Of a DNA stretch of 64,000 bases, positions 14,924-27,156 are shown piece by piece. The notes under the pieces were generated by a model that had not been told where the DNA came from, searched no databases, and saw only the letters and a program-made list of their open reading frames with translations. The position numbers and the translations under genes are program-made. Where the stretch lies: the NCBI RefSeq assembly GCF_000002995.4, contig NW_025062475.1, positions 2,944,528-3,008,527 of the forward strand. The letters are read 5' to 3'. The stretch is from Brugia malayi. Its lineage: Eukaryota; Nematoda; Chromadorea; Rhabditida; Onchocercidae. Numbering within the stretch: the stretch's first letter is position 1; the number at the start of each line of letters is the position of its first letter.

Positions 14924-17900
14924 AAAAGGGAACATTTCTGCATGCGATATTTCAGTAAATATACCGAATAAATTTACAAACTACTAATTGAATTCGGATG
15001 ACAGTGCATCAAACTAGTTTCTATTCAAAGTATTAGCAATGTGTTGTGCAGGTGTGCGATCAAATAAATTTTACAGAGAATAAACGATAAATGAGGAAAA
15101 GTAAAAATAAACAACAATTTTTGTTGATCATTCGAATTTGGAATTAACTTTTTCATTTCATCGAATACGTATAAAAAGGAATTTTTTAAAAAAAAAAGCG
15201 ATTGAAATAGTCATTTGCTTAATATTGGATCGCTATTATCGGTAATTGAATTTAACATTTTAATATTGAAGTATTTATAGTAATAAGTTAAATGTTAGTT
15301 AATAGCAGTAAGTTAAATGTTAGTTAATAGTAATAAGTTAAATGAAGTTATTAAATTTATCATTCCACAGTCATTTCATAGCTTAATCTAATTATGGGCA
15401 AAAAAAAATCTAAGATAATCCCTTCCTTTTCAATTTTAATTTTAATTACATATTACTTATAAATCAGTTTCGATAGTAATGAAAATAATTTTTGATATTA
15501 GTAGGATTGAAGAGGAAAGAGTAAATGTGATAAAAAGTAAATCAATAAATTTGAGCTTATCAACAACTTATTTTGTTCGATTATCAATTTATTATTATAC
15601 GTATTATTATTAGTTATTAATTATTACTATTATTCAATATTTTATTCTTATTGTTATTGTTATAGGACAAATAATAAATTTACTACTCTTTAGCTATAAT
15701 AAATTTATAAAACTTTCAAAATTTGGTAGCATTTAATTTCATTGTCATAAATAGTAAAAATAAATTCAATTTGAATGATAAGCAATTCAAATTAGATAAT
15801 GAAGAATGATACTGTCAAATTAAAATGAAAATTTTTAGATAGATATTTAAAAAAAAAAAAAAAAAAACAGGAATAATGATAATTAATCATTATGATATAT
15901 TATTATTAGTTTTCTTACTAAAAAATTACTTTTAAAATTTGATATCAATGAATTAAATGATATGAAAATGGAAGAAAATTATATTTTGCGATTATCCAGA
16001 AAAGTATGAACAATTTGGATTGAGAAAAAGAAATGAAACAAATAAAATTAATTATTAAGAGTATTAATGATTCCATCAATTTTTATAAATCAATTTATCT
16101 ACCGGATTTATTATTGTCCTTGTTGTTGTTGTTGATGTTGATGTTGATGTTGTTGATGTTGTTGTTGTTGTTGTTGTTGTTTGTGCTGCATATTGATGAC
16201 TTTTCAGGGTTATCTCCGAATGACCTTCCACAATTATCGATGATGGAAAGCGTTGAAAATTGATTGTAGTATCATCGATAGCAGTGGTAACAGATGCGGT
16301 TGACATTAATGGCTCATCGGAGAGTGATTTAATTTTTGTTAACTTTGAATGCATTCTCGTTGAAACCATTACTTCTAGCTCCAATCCACTATAATGATAA
16401 GTGATAAATGATTGAATAATATTATCAATCAAATTAGATCAGATTTATTATGAATTTATAAGTATATTTGTAGTATAAACAAACAATCGTACAATTATAC
16501 CTAAGCAATTATTATTTTTTTGCTAATTTTTGTTTGCATATTTACAGATACCATTGCAAAGATATTTTTGTTTTGTTTTTTTTTTAAAGAAAATAAGATT
16601 AGAATAAGAAAATTTAAATTAGCTATAAAGGTAAAAAAAAAAAATGATAAGAGATATAAGCATTAATTAAGCTCTCTCTACTGGTAAATATTTCTGTAAA
16701 CAGAAAAATAGCAATCTTATCAAGAAATTTTTTTATTGTTCAAATGTTGAAGCAATTAATTCAGATAATACTTATTCACCAGTTCACCGCCTCATCCGTA
16801 ATCTTTCATTTCCGGAAATTCTTTCATTCAGTATTTTCTCTCTCTCTCACATCAGTTGATGGGAAAACGAAGAACAAAAGGCAATTTTGCTTTCTTTTCT
16901 ACCCAAAAACAATTAGCATAATATTCAGTTTTCCTTTTCCTTTTCTTTTTGCTCTTTTTTTTTTAATTTTATATCTTTCGTACCATATGCAAAGATTATA
17001 ATTATCACAAAAAAAAAAATGATAACAATTACTTAGCATATAAGTAAAATTTGCTGAAGTAATAAGATTAAATGTATCCAGTAAAGACCTATTAAATGTC
17101 TTATTTGCTTAATAAATAAAATTAAATTTATAAATATATTAGAAAGATTAATATAAGTATTGGAAAAGTAAATTTAACTTAATATAAGTATTGGGAAAGT
17201 AAATTTAACTTAATATAAATATTAGAAAAATAAATTTAACTTAAAAATACACCTTGAATCCTTAAGAAAATTATAGGTTTAAGCAAAAATTAGTAATTTA
17301 TTTATTGAAATAAATAATTTTAGCAAAATACCAATCATTTGGAATTATTCATCAGAAAAAAAGAAAAGAAAAAGAAAGTTGATGATGTGATAAGATGATG
17401 ATAAGATAAGGTGTAAAAATAGTTGAAATCAATAATTTAAGCTTCTATTTAATAGAATGTTTGTTTTATTTTTGATAAATAAATGTCATTAAATATTAGA
17501 AACTGATGAAAATAAATTTTATCAGTTATTTATTGAATGAAATAATATAAATAGCATAGTGAATATATTCCATGTAATTCGCTTAAACAATTCAATTATA
17601 TCTTATCATCTTATCACATTCAATCAATGATGCAAGAATTTAGCGAGAAAATTAATGATTATAAATAATCATTGCTTTATTTCATTCCCTTAAATTAAAT
17701 TAATTTATCAATGCACGATGACATTATCAATTCATTTTCATTTAAACCGAACAAATTAATAATTGTCCGAAATATTAATTAATAATGTCGTATGTCATAC
17801 ACATCTAGAGGTCTATGTAAACATTCCTTTAATTAATTCATTTATTATTTCAATTTAATATTTCAATTTCAAATTTATATGCGATGAATTGGATTGTCCC

Positions 17901-20848
17901 ATTCATCACTATACGCATATATTTAGCTAATTCATTGCTTATTTAGGATTTCTCATATATTTCAAATTTTTTGTTGAATTAGCTTCTTCGAAACTTTAAC
18001 TTTAACTTTCAAATCTTTTGAAAGTTAAAAAAAAAAAAAAAACTATTATCATTTCAAATAAATAACACTGTAAAAATTTTTTATATTCTAGAAAAGAAAT
18101 GAAAAGAAAACGAGCAGAAATCTTCTCATAAACTCTCAAATTTCTTTGTCTTTTAACATAACTGATAATTGATAGCAAATTAGAACTTTATCAAATTCAT
18201 TAATATGCATTCATCACCGAGGAACAAATTTGCTTATTAAGTAAATTTAAATAAAATTAATGTAAATAGAGATGAAAATTGAACAATGCAAAATTTATAA
18301 AGTTATCAGATATATTATGATAAAATCGACAAATCATTATCAGTGCTATGAACAATTGATAATGAGCTAATTATCATCAGTTGATGGCTACAGTTCGCGA
18401 TGCTTAGAATTATTTCATTGTCTTTTCGGTTTTAGCAATTTCATTCTAATTAATTCATAAATATTTTCATGATAGATAGTTATGGTCAAAGATGGACTTA
18501 ATGAGTGGACATGTAGAAATGTGATAGAAGAATTTTGAATTAATGAATTCCTTTAAATACTTCAAATATGACTGATTTGAAAAGCCAATTTTCATTTGAA
18601 AATTTATTTTGTGAGGATTCATGCGATGAATTTTATAATTATTTAACCAAAAATGAAAAAGAAAAACCTATTTTTTTCTTTTTTTTTTTTTGATCCAACT
18701 AATTTTGCATAGAAGAAATTCATAAAATAATAAATTATTTCATTGATAACATTAACATTTATCAATGTTTTAAGCTCACTCAAAAAATTGATAAACTCTT
18801 ATAGCTTATCAAATTCCATAACTATTAAATTTTACCCTTTAATATAATTGATAATTGATAGCTTCACTTTAATAAGTATTACTAATTTGACAGAATTGTA
18901 AGAAAAAGTTTGAATAGAACATTTTAATATTTCAGACATCTAAGTAAATTCATCGTAATAAATAAATGAGTTTCAGTATTTCAGTCTAACCACAAGAAAG
19001 GTCATTAATTTAGCCAAAGGTCAAAGATTAATTTAGCCAGAGGTCAAGGAAAAAGATAAATGTCACAAGCTGACAGTGAATGCAAAGAGTAAAGTCATTT
19101 AAAAGTTAATCATCGATAAGTAATAATAATTCATTCAAATAAACAAATAATCCATCGTTCATTAACATACTTCGTTATCAGTAAATAACCGTTAAAATTT
19201 TATCAAACTGAACAGTAAACATAACTTAAAGCTCTGCAGGTGAGTGTTATCAATGAATTTATCATTTCAAATGGTCTGTATTATTGATTGCAAAGAAAGA
19301 AAATAACCAAACAAAACAATGATAACACAATCAGTAATTATCATTAAATTTATAAAATTTTAAACGGAAACATTTATAGGATAAAATTATTGGGGAAAAT
19401 GGATTGAAATTTCTGAATAATAAAATAAATACACAAATAGAATTTTATGAATTGATAAAAGAAAGAAATAGAGAGAAAGGGAGAGAGAGAGAGAGGGGGA
19501 GAGAAAGAGAAAGAGAATTAAATTTTATTTTTTCTGTTATCTGTTGATGATAATATATGCAATGGTTATGAGGAAAGCAGAAGAAAAAATATGACTACCT
19601 TAATGTGACACTGAACAGAAATGAAGCAATTGCTATGACAATTGTCAAAGAACATTTGGTGACATATATATAAGTATTAGAAGAGATGTGACCTGGTACT
19701 GTGTAATAAGAAAGAAGGGAGAGGGAGAGAAAGAAAGAGAGAGAGAGAGAAAGGAAGAGATTAGATTGAAGAAAAAAAACAGATGAAAGTTAAAGTTACC
19801 TGCATAAAACATAGCTAAATAATCACTGAAGAGAGAGAGAGAGGGAGAGAGAAAAATTAAAGAAAAACTGAAAGAATGAGAGGTATATGAGATTATTGAA
19901 TATTTAATTGAGGGGCAGATGAATGATGGATACACAAAGAAATCATTCTCGATAATATCTCTATGATAAACCAAGTGACAACATTTTTGCGACAGATAAA
20001 CGATGTAACACAATGTGTTTCTGTCCATCTCTCTGTTTATCCCTCTTTCTATGTTTATTTATTTTACTGTTTATATTTATTTAAGGATTTCAAATTTCAG
20101 TTGTTTATAAAAATGAGCTATTTAAGTTATTGATCCAAATTTAATCAATCATTGATCATTTATCAAATTTACCCAATCATTGATTATTTGTCAAATTTAT
20201 CTGCTTCTTTTTATAATTATTAATAATCCATTTATCAACCAAACAAATTTTGGGAATTTGCGAATTTATTTAAATTTTAAATCGATTGTTTATAGATGGA
20301 AAATGTTACTGTATTACCTATATGCAAATGATATTACTATTATTTATTAAATTGTAAAACAAATTTTTTTCCTTCCGCTCGAGAAGATCGATCATAGAAT
20401 AGAGTAACCTCAAATAAATTATGATTAATTTTGAAAATTATAATTCATTGTTAATATAATTATGATTAATTTATTAACAATTATATAGCTAATATAATCG
20501 TAGGAATATATAATTAACTTTTTGTAAAATATTTGCAGTTTATCGATTTATCAAAGAGTGTTGATAAATGATTCGATTAATTGAAGAAAGCATACGGAAA
20601 AGCAAATAAATATTTTTTGCTTTTCTTATTGATGAATGATTCAGCTAATTTTATTTTAATTAAAAATTATTTACCAATAAAAAACTAATGTGTACTGCAA
20701 ATTTTTCATAAATTTCAATATTTTGTCATGGAAAGTTATTTTAACAAAGTTTTTGTTTATCAAAATTTTTTCGATTGTTGCAAATTAACAATTAGCAACT
20801 AGATGATATCATTTTTCTTGATTTAATAATTATAATAATTTCTTAATG

Positions 20849-20880
<32 letters not shown>

Positions 20881-21651
20881 AAACGCAATATTGGTGGGAA
20901 TGTATTGGTTAACTTCTAGAAATTAAAAAAAAAATTTTCCCAGATCAAATCATGATTCTAAATTTTCTCTTCATTCATTTGTTGATTATATTTAATTTAA
21001 ATAAACATTCCATTATTGAGATGAACCTTGACCCTATTTGAGATGTAATCTATTTTTTAAAAGAATATTTCAATAAATGTACACTTTCGAATAACCTTTC
21101 TGTAATTTTACAAATATCGCTGTATGTTAAATGGTTGACATTTTGTCCATTCATTTTGATAATTTGATGACCAACTTGAAGACCTGCTTTATCTGCTGCA
21201 CTTGATGGTTTAACATTTAGAATTACTAAGGTATAGAATGGCTTCTGTTTAGATTTCATTCCTTCATTTGAACTATCCTGAAATATTTTATTAAATTCTT
21301 TCATTTCAAATATATAATTTGCTAGCTTTTTTTGTAAATTGTTGAATTAAATTGAAAAAATTTATAGCAAAAAATTCAAATGATAGAGTTAAAAATTTAA
21401 TCTTTAACAAATTAAAATTGTGAATACTTTTCATATGGCATAGAAAAGATGCGTATTAAGAAGTAAACACTATGTATCATCGAATTTAATAATCAAAAAC
21501 ATTGAATTATTTCATTTTAATAAAACATTTTAATTTGTAATAATGATAGCATCATATTAAGATTAAGTTATAAGTAGAGAAATTTCAAACAATTAATAGA
21601 GTAAACCTGTTCATTTGAATCATCATTTATTTTGCATAATTTAAGCAGCAT
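5385..21651 (-). CDS. PDZ-domain protein with Ser/Thr-rich tail
   Basis: Unrecognised as a named gene. Minus-strand exons in order: 21651-21607, 21277-21096, 16388-16103, 13064-12973, 12678-12279, 10918-10843, 10637-10530, 9967-9744, 9439-9079, 5836-5735 and 5485-5385; 1977 nt, 658 residues, every junction phase-compatible. Residues about 29-84 form a PDZ domain: FYTLVILNVKPSSAADKAGL, then the VGHQIIKMNGQNV core and the SDICKITE-S-GLELEVMV end, completed only when 21096 (AG|GTTATT donor) joins 16388. PDZ domains bind C-terminal peptides in scaffolds. The usual GLGF loop is not recognisable, so the first exon or a missing upstream exon is uncertain. The rest is low complexity, with poly-Thr, Ser/Thr runs and many Asn and Ser. 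Exons down to 9079 are well supported; 5735-5836 is likely (clean splice sites); the last exon is tentative because its acceptor is weak (AAGTCTCAG). Large introns hold two minisatellites. Confidence 0.62.
5601..5633. repeat. (CT)n microsatellite
   Basis: A pure CT run on the plus strand, inside the last putative intron of the PDZ-protein gene and complementary to the GA run at 5269-5296. Confidence 0.9.
11869..12050. repeat. 45-bp minisatellite, about four copies
   Basis: ACCATTATCA starts at 11888, 11933, 11978 and 12023, so the period is exactly 45 bases. The unit runs ACCATTATCATTACTACTAC, then TACCAATATTATTAGTATTA, then AAAGT. It lies in an intron of the minus-strand PDZ-protein gene. 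Because 45 is a multiple of three and no unit contains a stop in certain frames, it yields spurious open frames on both strands. Confidence 0.9.
13671..14323. repeat. 42-bp minisatellite, 15.5 copies
   Basis: ATCACG recurs every 42 bases from 13671 to 14301. Each unit is ATCACGAATGACGTGGAAAG followed by TGAGTGAGAATGAGGGATGACA. The first three units read CGGATGACGTGAAAAG; the remaining thirteen read CGAATGACGTGGAAAG with almost no other difference. Every unit carries TGACGTG, an ACGT-core site of the type bound by bZIP factors. It is in the 3.0-kb intron between exons 16103 and 13064 of the PDZ-protein gene. The long minus-strand open frames through it are a by-product of a period divisible by three. 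Confidence 0.95.
14886..14918. repeat. (GA)n microsatellite
   Basis: An uninterrupted GA run in the same intron of the PDZ-protein gene as the 42-bp minisatellite. Confidence 0.9.
15283..15345. repeat. 25-bp tandem repeat, 2.5 copies
   Basis: AAGTTAAATGTTAGTTAATAG recurs with AAGTTA at 15285, 15310 and 15335, a 25-base period. It is intronic to the PDZ-protein gene. Confidence 0.8.
17149..17241. repeat. 31-bp tandem repeat, three copies
   Basis: TAATATAAGTATTGG and the following AAAGTAAATTTAACT repeat at 17149, 17180 and 17211 with a few substitutions in the third copy. It is intronic to the PDZ-protein gene. Confidence 0.85.
19595..19825 (-). other. possible alternative exons in PDZ-gene intron
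   Basis: Two minus-strand segments have strong splice context: 19825-19800 (26 nt, CT-rich tract then TTCAG before it, GTAACT after it) and an acceptor at 19699 (TTATTACACAG). Spliced after the PDZ exon, which ends in phase 2, they read DYLAMFYA then VPGHISSNTYIYVTK and a hydrophobic stretch CSLTIVIAIASFLFSV, ending in a stop at 19597-19595. If instead the AG|GTAGTC donor at 19599 is used, the two exons total 126 nt and stay in frame with the next exon at 16388. This is phase evidence only; the CT tracts are microsatellites and could mimic splice signals. Confidence 0.25.
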
Positions 21652-24600
21652 TATGATAGAATTATCGTATTAATTTGATAGTGTTTGATAAATATGATTA
21701 ATTAATTTATCTGCTTAATTTTTTAATACCAAATGTGAAGGTTAAAAGTTCGGTGTTTGTTAATTTACAATTTATCCTCAAATTCACTGATTAATTTGTA
21801 ATAATGATTTCAATGATTAAAAAATGATACCATAAGCGGATAAGATGAAAGATGTCGTATGATAAAACCATATGGTACATTAATGGATGATCTTTTTAGT
21901 AGCAGTTTATTTTCAGCCATTACATCTATTTCTTACCATTAAAACATTTATATTTCTCACATTAAAATGTGACGTAGCAGTTGAATAAGTAAATATATTC
22001 TGAAATTAAAATTTAAAAACCATTTCAAATGCATAGTTATAGAAAAAAAATAAATAAATAAATAAAGCATTTATTAAATAGCTTCTTGATAGGTTTATTA
22101 TTTAAAGGCAAATGAAGCCATAATAAAGTTCAAATTTTAAAGTTTAAATTTTAAAGATTTACAACGATTGTATTATATATTTTTGATGGATGAGAATGAA
22201 TAAGTGTATCATCGATTTAAAGAAACTAGTTTTTAAAGTGGAAAAATTTGAAAAAAAAAAGAGCAGCAAATTTATGTCAAATAAATCTGTTAGCTTTTCA
22301 ACAGTAAAATGATCGTAATAAGAAATGCAAAAAAAAACCAACAAATTAACATTAGATTTAATAGATTTAAAATTTCCAGTTTCTATTTTCAATCTAATTT
22401 ACTCTATAATCTATTTTATTCAGTAATTTTGAATTTTTGATGAAATTTTATTTCCTGTATAAAATTTCAATAATGCAATTGCTCCATTTTTCAGCAGATA
22501 ATTGATGGTCACAATAAATCATCAAGTTCAAAGATAAAGTTTGTTTTTTTTTTTTTTTTTTCTTTTTTATTTTTTGATAAATTAACTATCATTGGAAATT
22601 AACTATTACTATTTTTGAAATTTTTATATAATTGAAGGTGAATCGATATTATCACTGTTAATAATATTATCGATTATCATATTTATAGTTCACTGATAAA
22701 TCAACAAATAATATTTAGGTAAACAATAAGAGAGGAAAAACAGATTAAAATAAATAAAAAAGAGAAGAATTCTTGATAGCTTATATTATTTCTTGTAATG
22801 TTATTATCATGGAGGAAGAAGAGAAAGGATAAAAAGTTTGAACAAATAAATGCTGGGAAAATTACAATTAGCTTTTATGATTTCGAATGATTGTATTTTT
22901 GTTCAGCAATTTGTCCATTAAATTAAATATCAATGGAAAAAGTTTTATTTAAAAAAAAAAATGAAACTAAAAAAGATTTTGTTTAAAAAAAAAAAAGAAT
23001 AAGGAATAATAGTATCAAAATTAATCTAAAATAAAATATTTCAAGTAAATTTGAAAATAAGCTATTTATTGAGAGTAAAATAGAGTAATTGAGCATACAA
23101 GTTTAATCACATAAATTTGATAAATAATAATTGAAAAGTAAAAGCCAAACTAATCTTTAGTCCCCTCAAGAATGAAGGAATAACTTCTTATCAGTTAATT
23201 GATAACGTGAAGATCACGTCTAATTAGCATACTTTTACCGCCTACAATTAATCACATCATTATCTCAGAATGTATAATGTACACTTGATAATCCCATTTT
23301 GATGAAAATTCTCAGATGTTAAGAATGAGTGATAATTAAATCAAATAATTTGCAAAAAAAATAAATCGAGTAATTTGTTTTGAAAAAAATGAGATAATTT
23401 AATATCATAAAAACATTAAAAAGTAACAATGCCCCTAAAGTGTATCTATTCAAAGGTCAAAAGTCAACTGATTTTATGCTTTAGCCAAGCAAATCGTATG
23501 CATAATATAATTTTAACTATTGACTTTATCAAGTTAAAAAAAAAAAAAATTGATTTCATTGAGAAAATTAATAATTTAAATTTAATTTCAGAGAAAAAAA
23601 AAAATTGTTATTGCGTTGAATTTTCAATAATTATTAACTATAAAATGGAGTAAAATGTAATGAAAGTTGAGATTATCTTAGTTGCATTACTCTTCACATA
23701 TTAGTTATAGAAAAGAATAAGTTGAATTGATAGAAATAATTTAAAAAAATTTAAAAATAATTACAGATCACTGCTCATTATACTTCATGAAATGTGTGAA
23801 ATATTGTTGATTTAAACAGATGTAAATTTTAATCATAAATCATTCAAATCAAAAATATTCAAATTCTTTTCCTTCTTCTCTTTTTTTTTTTCTGCCCAAT
23901 CTTTTTTACCATATTTTAGAATAATTGCATATATCCAATATATCTATCCATAAATAATATCAAAATTTCTACAATAATTTAATTAGAAGAAAGAGAAAAA
24001 ACTCCATAATACATTCATTTATGCAAAAAAAAAAAAAAATTAATATTTACTTTGAGCATAAAGTTTTTATATTTATTCATTTCAAAAAATGTTACATTTA
24101 TTTATTTTGAATATTGAAAATAAATTTCCTTCATACATAGCATGAAAAATACAATAAATAAACAGAAGGAATATTATAATTTATATATAATTTACTATTA
24201 TTAATTTATGCAAGAATAATGTGAACAGACACTGTGATTTGACAGCAAATGCCAAAAACTTAGCAAAATGGGATAAAATAGAAGATTGTAAGGTTGAGGA
24301 AAGTGGTTAAATTAAATAAATGTATGAGAGGGAGGGAAGGAGAGAGAGAGAGAGAGAGAGAGAACAAAAAAAGGGAGCAATGATGAGTAGAGGGGTCAAT
24401 AATGTCATTTATTAAACATACACAATACAGGAAAGAAGCATTGACAGTGTAATAATTGGGTTAGTGATTTAGAGAAATGAAATTAGAATTAATTCATTTC
24501 AACAATAAGATTACTTTTTCTTCTTCTTCTTCTTCCTCTAATGATAAGAGTTAATATCATTTGAAATAAGCGATGAATTAATTAATTAATTAATCGATCA

Positions 24601-25665
24601 AATAAGAATTGAAATAATTTAAATATTGACATTGATTCTTTATATTGTACTGTATAGTATATTTTGTATATTATATTATATTTTAATTAATGTAAAAAAA
24701 AGATTTTTGTTAATAATTCTCAACAGATCTAATATATTTAATAGAAAAGAAAAAACTAAAAAAGAATGAAAATAAGTGATATTGAAAATGCCAAAAGTAT
24801 TGTAATACTTTTGATATTTGCAAATGATTCATTATTACACAATGCCAGAACATATTAAATTATCAGAATAGAATATAACAGGCTATTAATTATTATTAAC
24901 AGCTTTGGATTGTTATGATAAAAAGATATTAGCGCTAGAGATGATAAGGCAATATTAGTAATGAAACATGAAAATAGAACATCTATTAGTCGAAGTTATT
25001 TTGCCCTAATTTATTATTTACATTTCGCTAAATGATCAATCAATGCGTCTTGTTCTGCTCACATGATTGCATATAAGATCCGGTCATATAAGATCCGGTT
25101 ATCCTGAAGGAAGGGACTAAACATGGAAGCTTTTTGATGCATCAGATTTTTTTTTTTTTTTTGATACATCTTTCTAATATTAGTCATCAGCAAATATACC
25201 TGATTGATAAATATTGATTAATCAATAAATTTTTTAAAACTTAAAATTCGTTCGCATAGGAATTCAAAGTGGCATATTATACAGATTTCACTTCATAGTA
25301 CTGCTATGTATATTATGACATATATCAGTATGCGAAAAATTTTCTAATTGGAGTGTTATAACTACTTTTTCAAGGTTCAAGAATTCTAAGGAATTGAATT
25401 CAGTCATAAAATGTCAAAAAAAAAAATTGTTAAACATGTGAAACATTTATGAAATAATAAGTTGAGGCACATGGAAGTTCATTAAATTATACATCACTCT
25501 TTGGATAGAAAAATTTAAATTCCAAAGAACTTGGTAATATTTTTCACGGGAAATTGCTGAGATGTGAGGTAAGAACACTGCGAGGAAAGCTTTGAAGTAG
25601 GAAGTAACAAGAGTTTTACAAATACAGCATAAAATCACTAATATAAGAAAAGATTTTGAGTTTAG
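21652..25665. other. intergenic, no gene seen
   Basis: A+T-rich DNA between the 5' end of the PDZ-protein gene and the 3' end of the RPP25-like gene. It holds a (GA)n run at 24341-24362 and a perfect double copy of CATATAAGATCCGGT at 25070-25099. The region just left of 25666 is probably the 3' untranslated region of the RPP25-like gene. No exon with coding character and good splice sites was found. Confidence 0.55.
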
Positions 25666-27130
25666 TCATGATTTATCTTTCGACTGGTGTTTTTGCGACT
25701 TATAGTTTTTTTTCGGTGGTCTATTCCATCTGTTTAACCCTGATTCCAGTAAAAGTTTTGGTTTTTCTTGTCGTGACTCTAAACTGTTTGGAATCGTCTC
25801 ATTATCGGATGTAAATCCCGTTGTTTCAACAGATGAATTCTGACAGCTGAAACAATAGAATTATGAAAGAAATTGTAAAGACTTGAATCTATTAAAAAAC
25901 TGCTAAGTATTTTTTAAAAATCGATGGTGATAAAGTAAACTGATTTATATCACTCTTAGCCAGAAATAAATTTTCTTCCGCGCAACAGAAACATAAGAAG
26001 CCTACAAAAACATGTAAATGGTTATTTAAAATGTTTAATAATAGTTTAGGAAATGCCAAAATAAAACCTCTTATTGATGTAGTTATCCGGAAAAGGATCC
26101 TTGGAAATTAAAATATAAATCGTAGGGACGTCTACATGGACCAATATTCTGAATAGCAAAGTCTTTAATAGCTAATGTTTTTTGATATTAGCAAAAATGA
26201 AGATAAAGGGCTTCTTTTATCGCTTAATTTTCCCAAGTTATTGTTTGATGGTTGAGAAGCCGAAAAGGACATTAATTCGAATAGAAAATAATAATACTCT
26301 GCGAAGCATACTTGCTTAAATTTTCAACCGTCGGTAACCAGGAATCAGTTCGTCGAGTGAACACTATTTCATTCCATTGATACAGCACTCCATTCTGAAA
26401 TTATCATCTACTTATATGAATAAGTCATAATGCTTAAAAAAAGGGAGACATTGAAAATTTGATACATTCTGGTGCTATAAATAAATAAATTAAAAATTAA
26501 AGTTAGAGACGATTTTTGGTAGTGGAATAATGACAGAATAAATTTAAGCAAGAAATGAATAAAAAAAAAAAATCAAGGATTGCATTTTTGAGAATAAAAT
26601 TTGAGAAAGTGCTAGAACCACGTATGTTTGAACTGACCTTATAATTCCTTTTGAATACTTCCACACATGAAATACATTTTGCTGTAGCTTCACCAACACC
26701 TTTGAAAATTACCATCCGACAATTTGTATCCTAAAATAATTTGTGAAATACAATATGAAATTAGGGGAAAAAAACAATGATGCAGATCTTTAAAACTTCC
26801 TTTTTTTATAAAAGTGCTAAAAATATTTTGTTTATGCGAAATAAAATGGTACAAGTTGAAGAATCAAATTAGTAAAACAAAACTAACTAAAACATTAGAT
26901 ACTGTCTTATAGCATATAACAAATGATAATCAGAAAATGCAACACCAATAATAATTATTTCTAAAACCTAGATTAAATCATACCTCAAAAAGTTTGTCCA
27001 CGAAACTGAGAATATTTTTGAATTTAGTATTTTCTTTCACTATCATTTCTTTCGTATCAGCTGTTAATTCGGTCGGAAAAGGCGGTAAACATGGCACGTT
27101 TATTTCGTCAGCTTTCATATAATTTTCCAT
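25666..27130 (-). CDS. RPP25: Alba-domain protein, RNase P/MRP subunit p25-like
   Basis: Probable homologue of RPP25/RPP25L, which pairs with RPP20 to bind the RNA of RNase P (tRNA 5' maturation) and RNase MRP (rRNA processing) in the nucleus. Exons: 27130-26984, 26730-26638, 26394-26312 and 25846-25666; 504 nt, 167 residues, all phases consistent. It starts MENYMKADE, like the MENF start of vertebrate RPP25. Residues about 30-49 (IVKENTKFKNILSFVDKLFE) match the start of the Alba domain; residues 55-80 (MVIFKGVGEATAKCISCVEV, then FKRNYK) carry its GxGxAxxKxxSCxEexKR signature; TRRTDSWLPT follows. The 59-residue last exon is Ser/Lys/Asn-rich. The AG at 27155-27156, 24 bases before the ATG, is a likely trans-splice or 5'-UTR acceptor. 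It is divergent from VPS50. A general Alba protein is the alternative. Confidence 0.82.
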
Positions 27131-27156
27131 AACACTGATGATTATGAAGTAATCCT

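Noticed and set aside
19645..20028. 127-residue minus-strand open frame as a separate gene
   Set aside because: It reads straight through CT microsatellites giving Leu/Ser/Phe repeats; only the splice-like sub-segments were kept, at low confidence.
21050..21095. Direct continuation of the PDZ exon to a stop (RLFESVHLLKYSFKK)
   Set aside because: Joining through the AG|GTTATT donor to 16388 yields ESGLELEVMV, a much better PDZ end, and keeps phase through all later exons. Read-through is kept only as an alternative.
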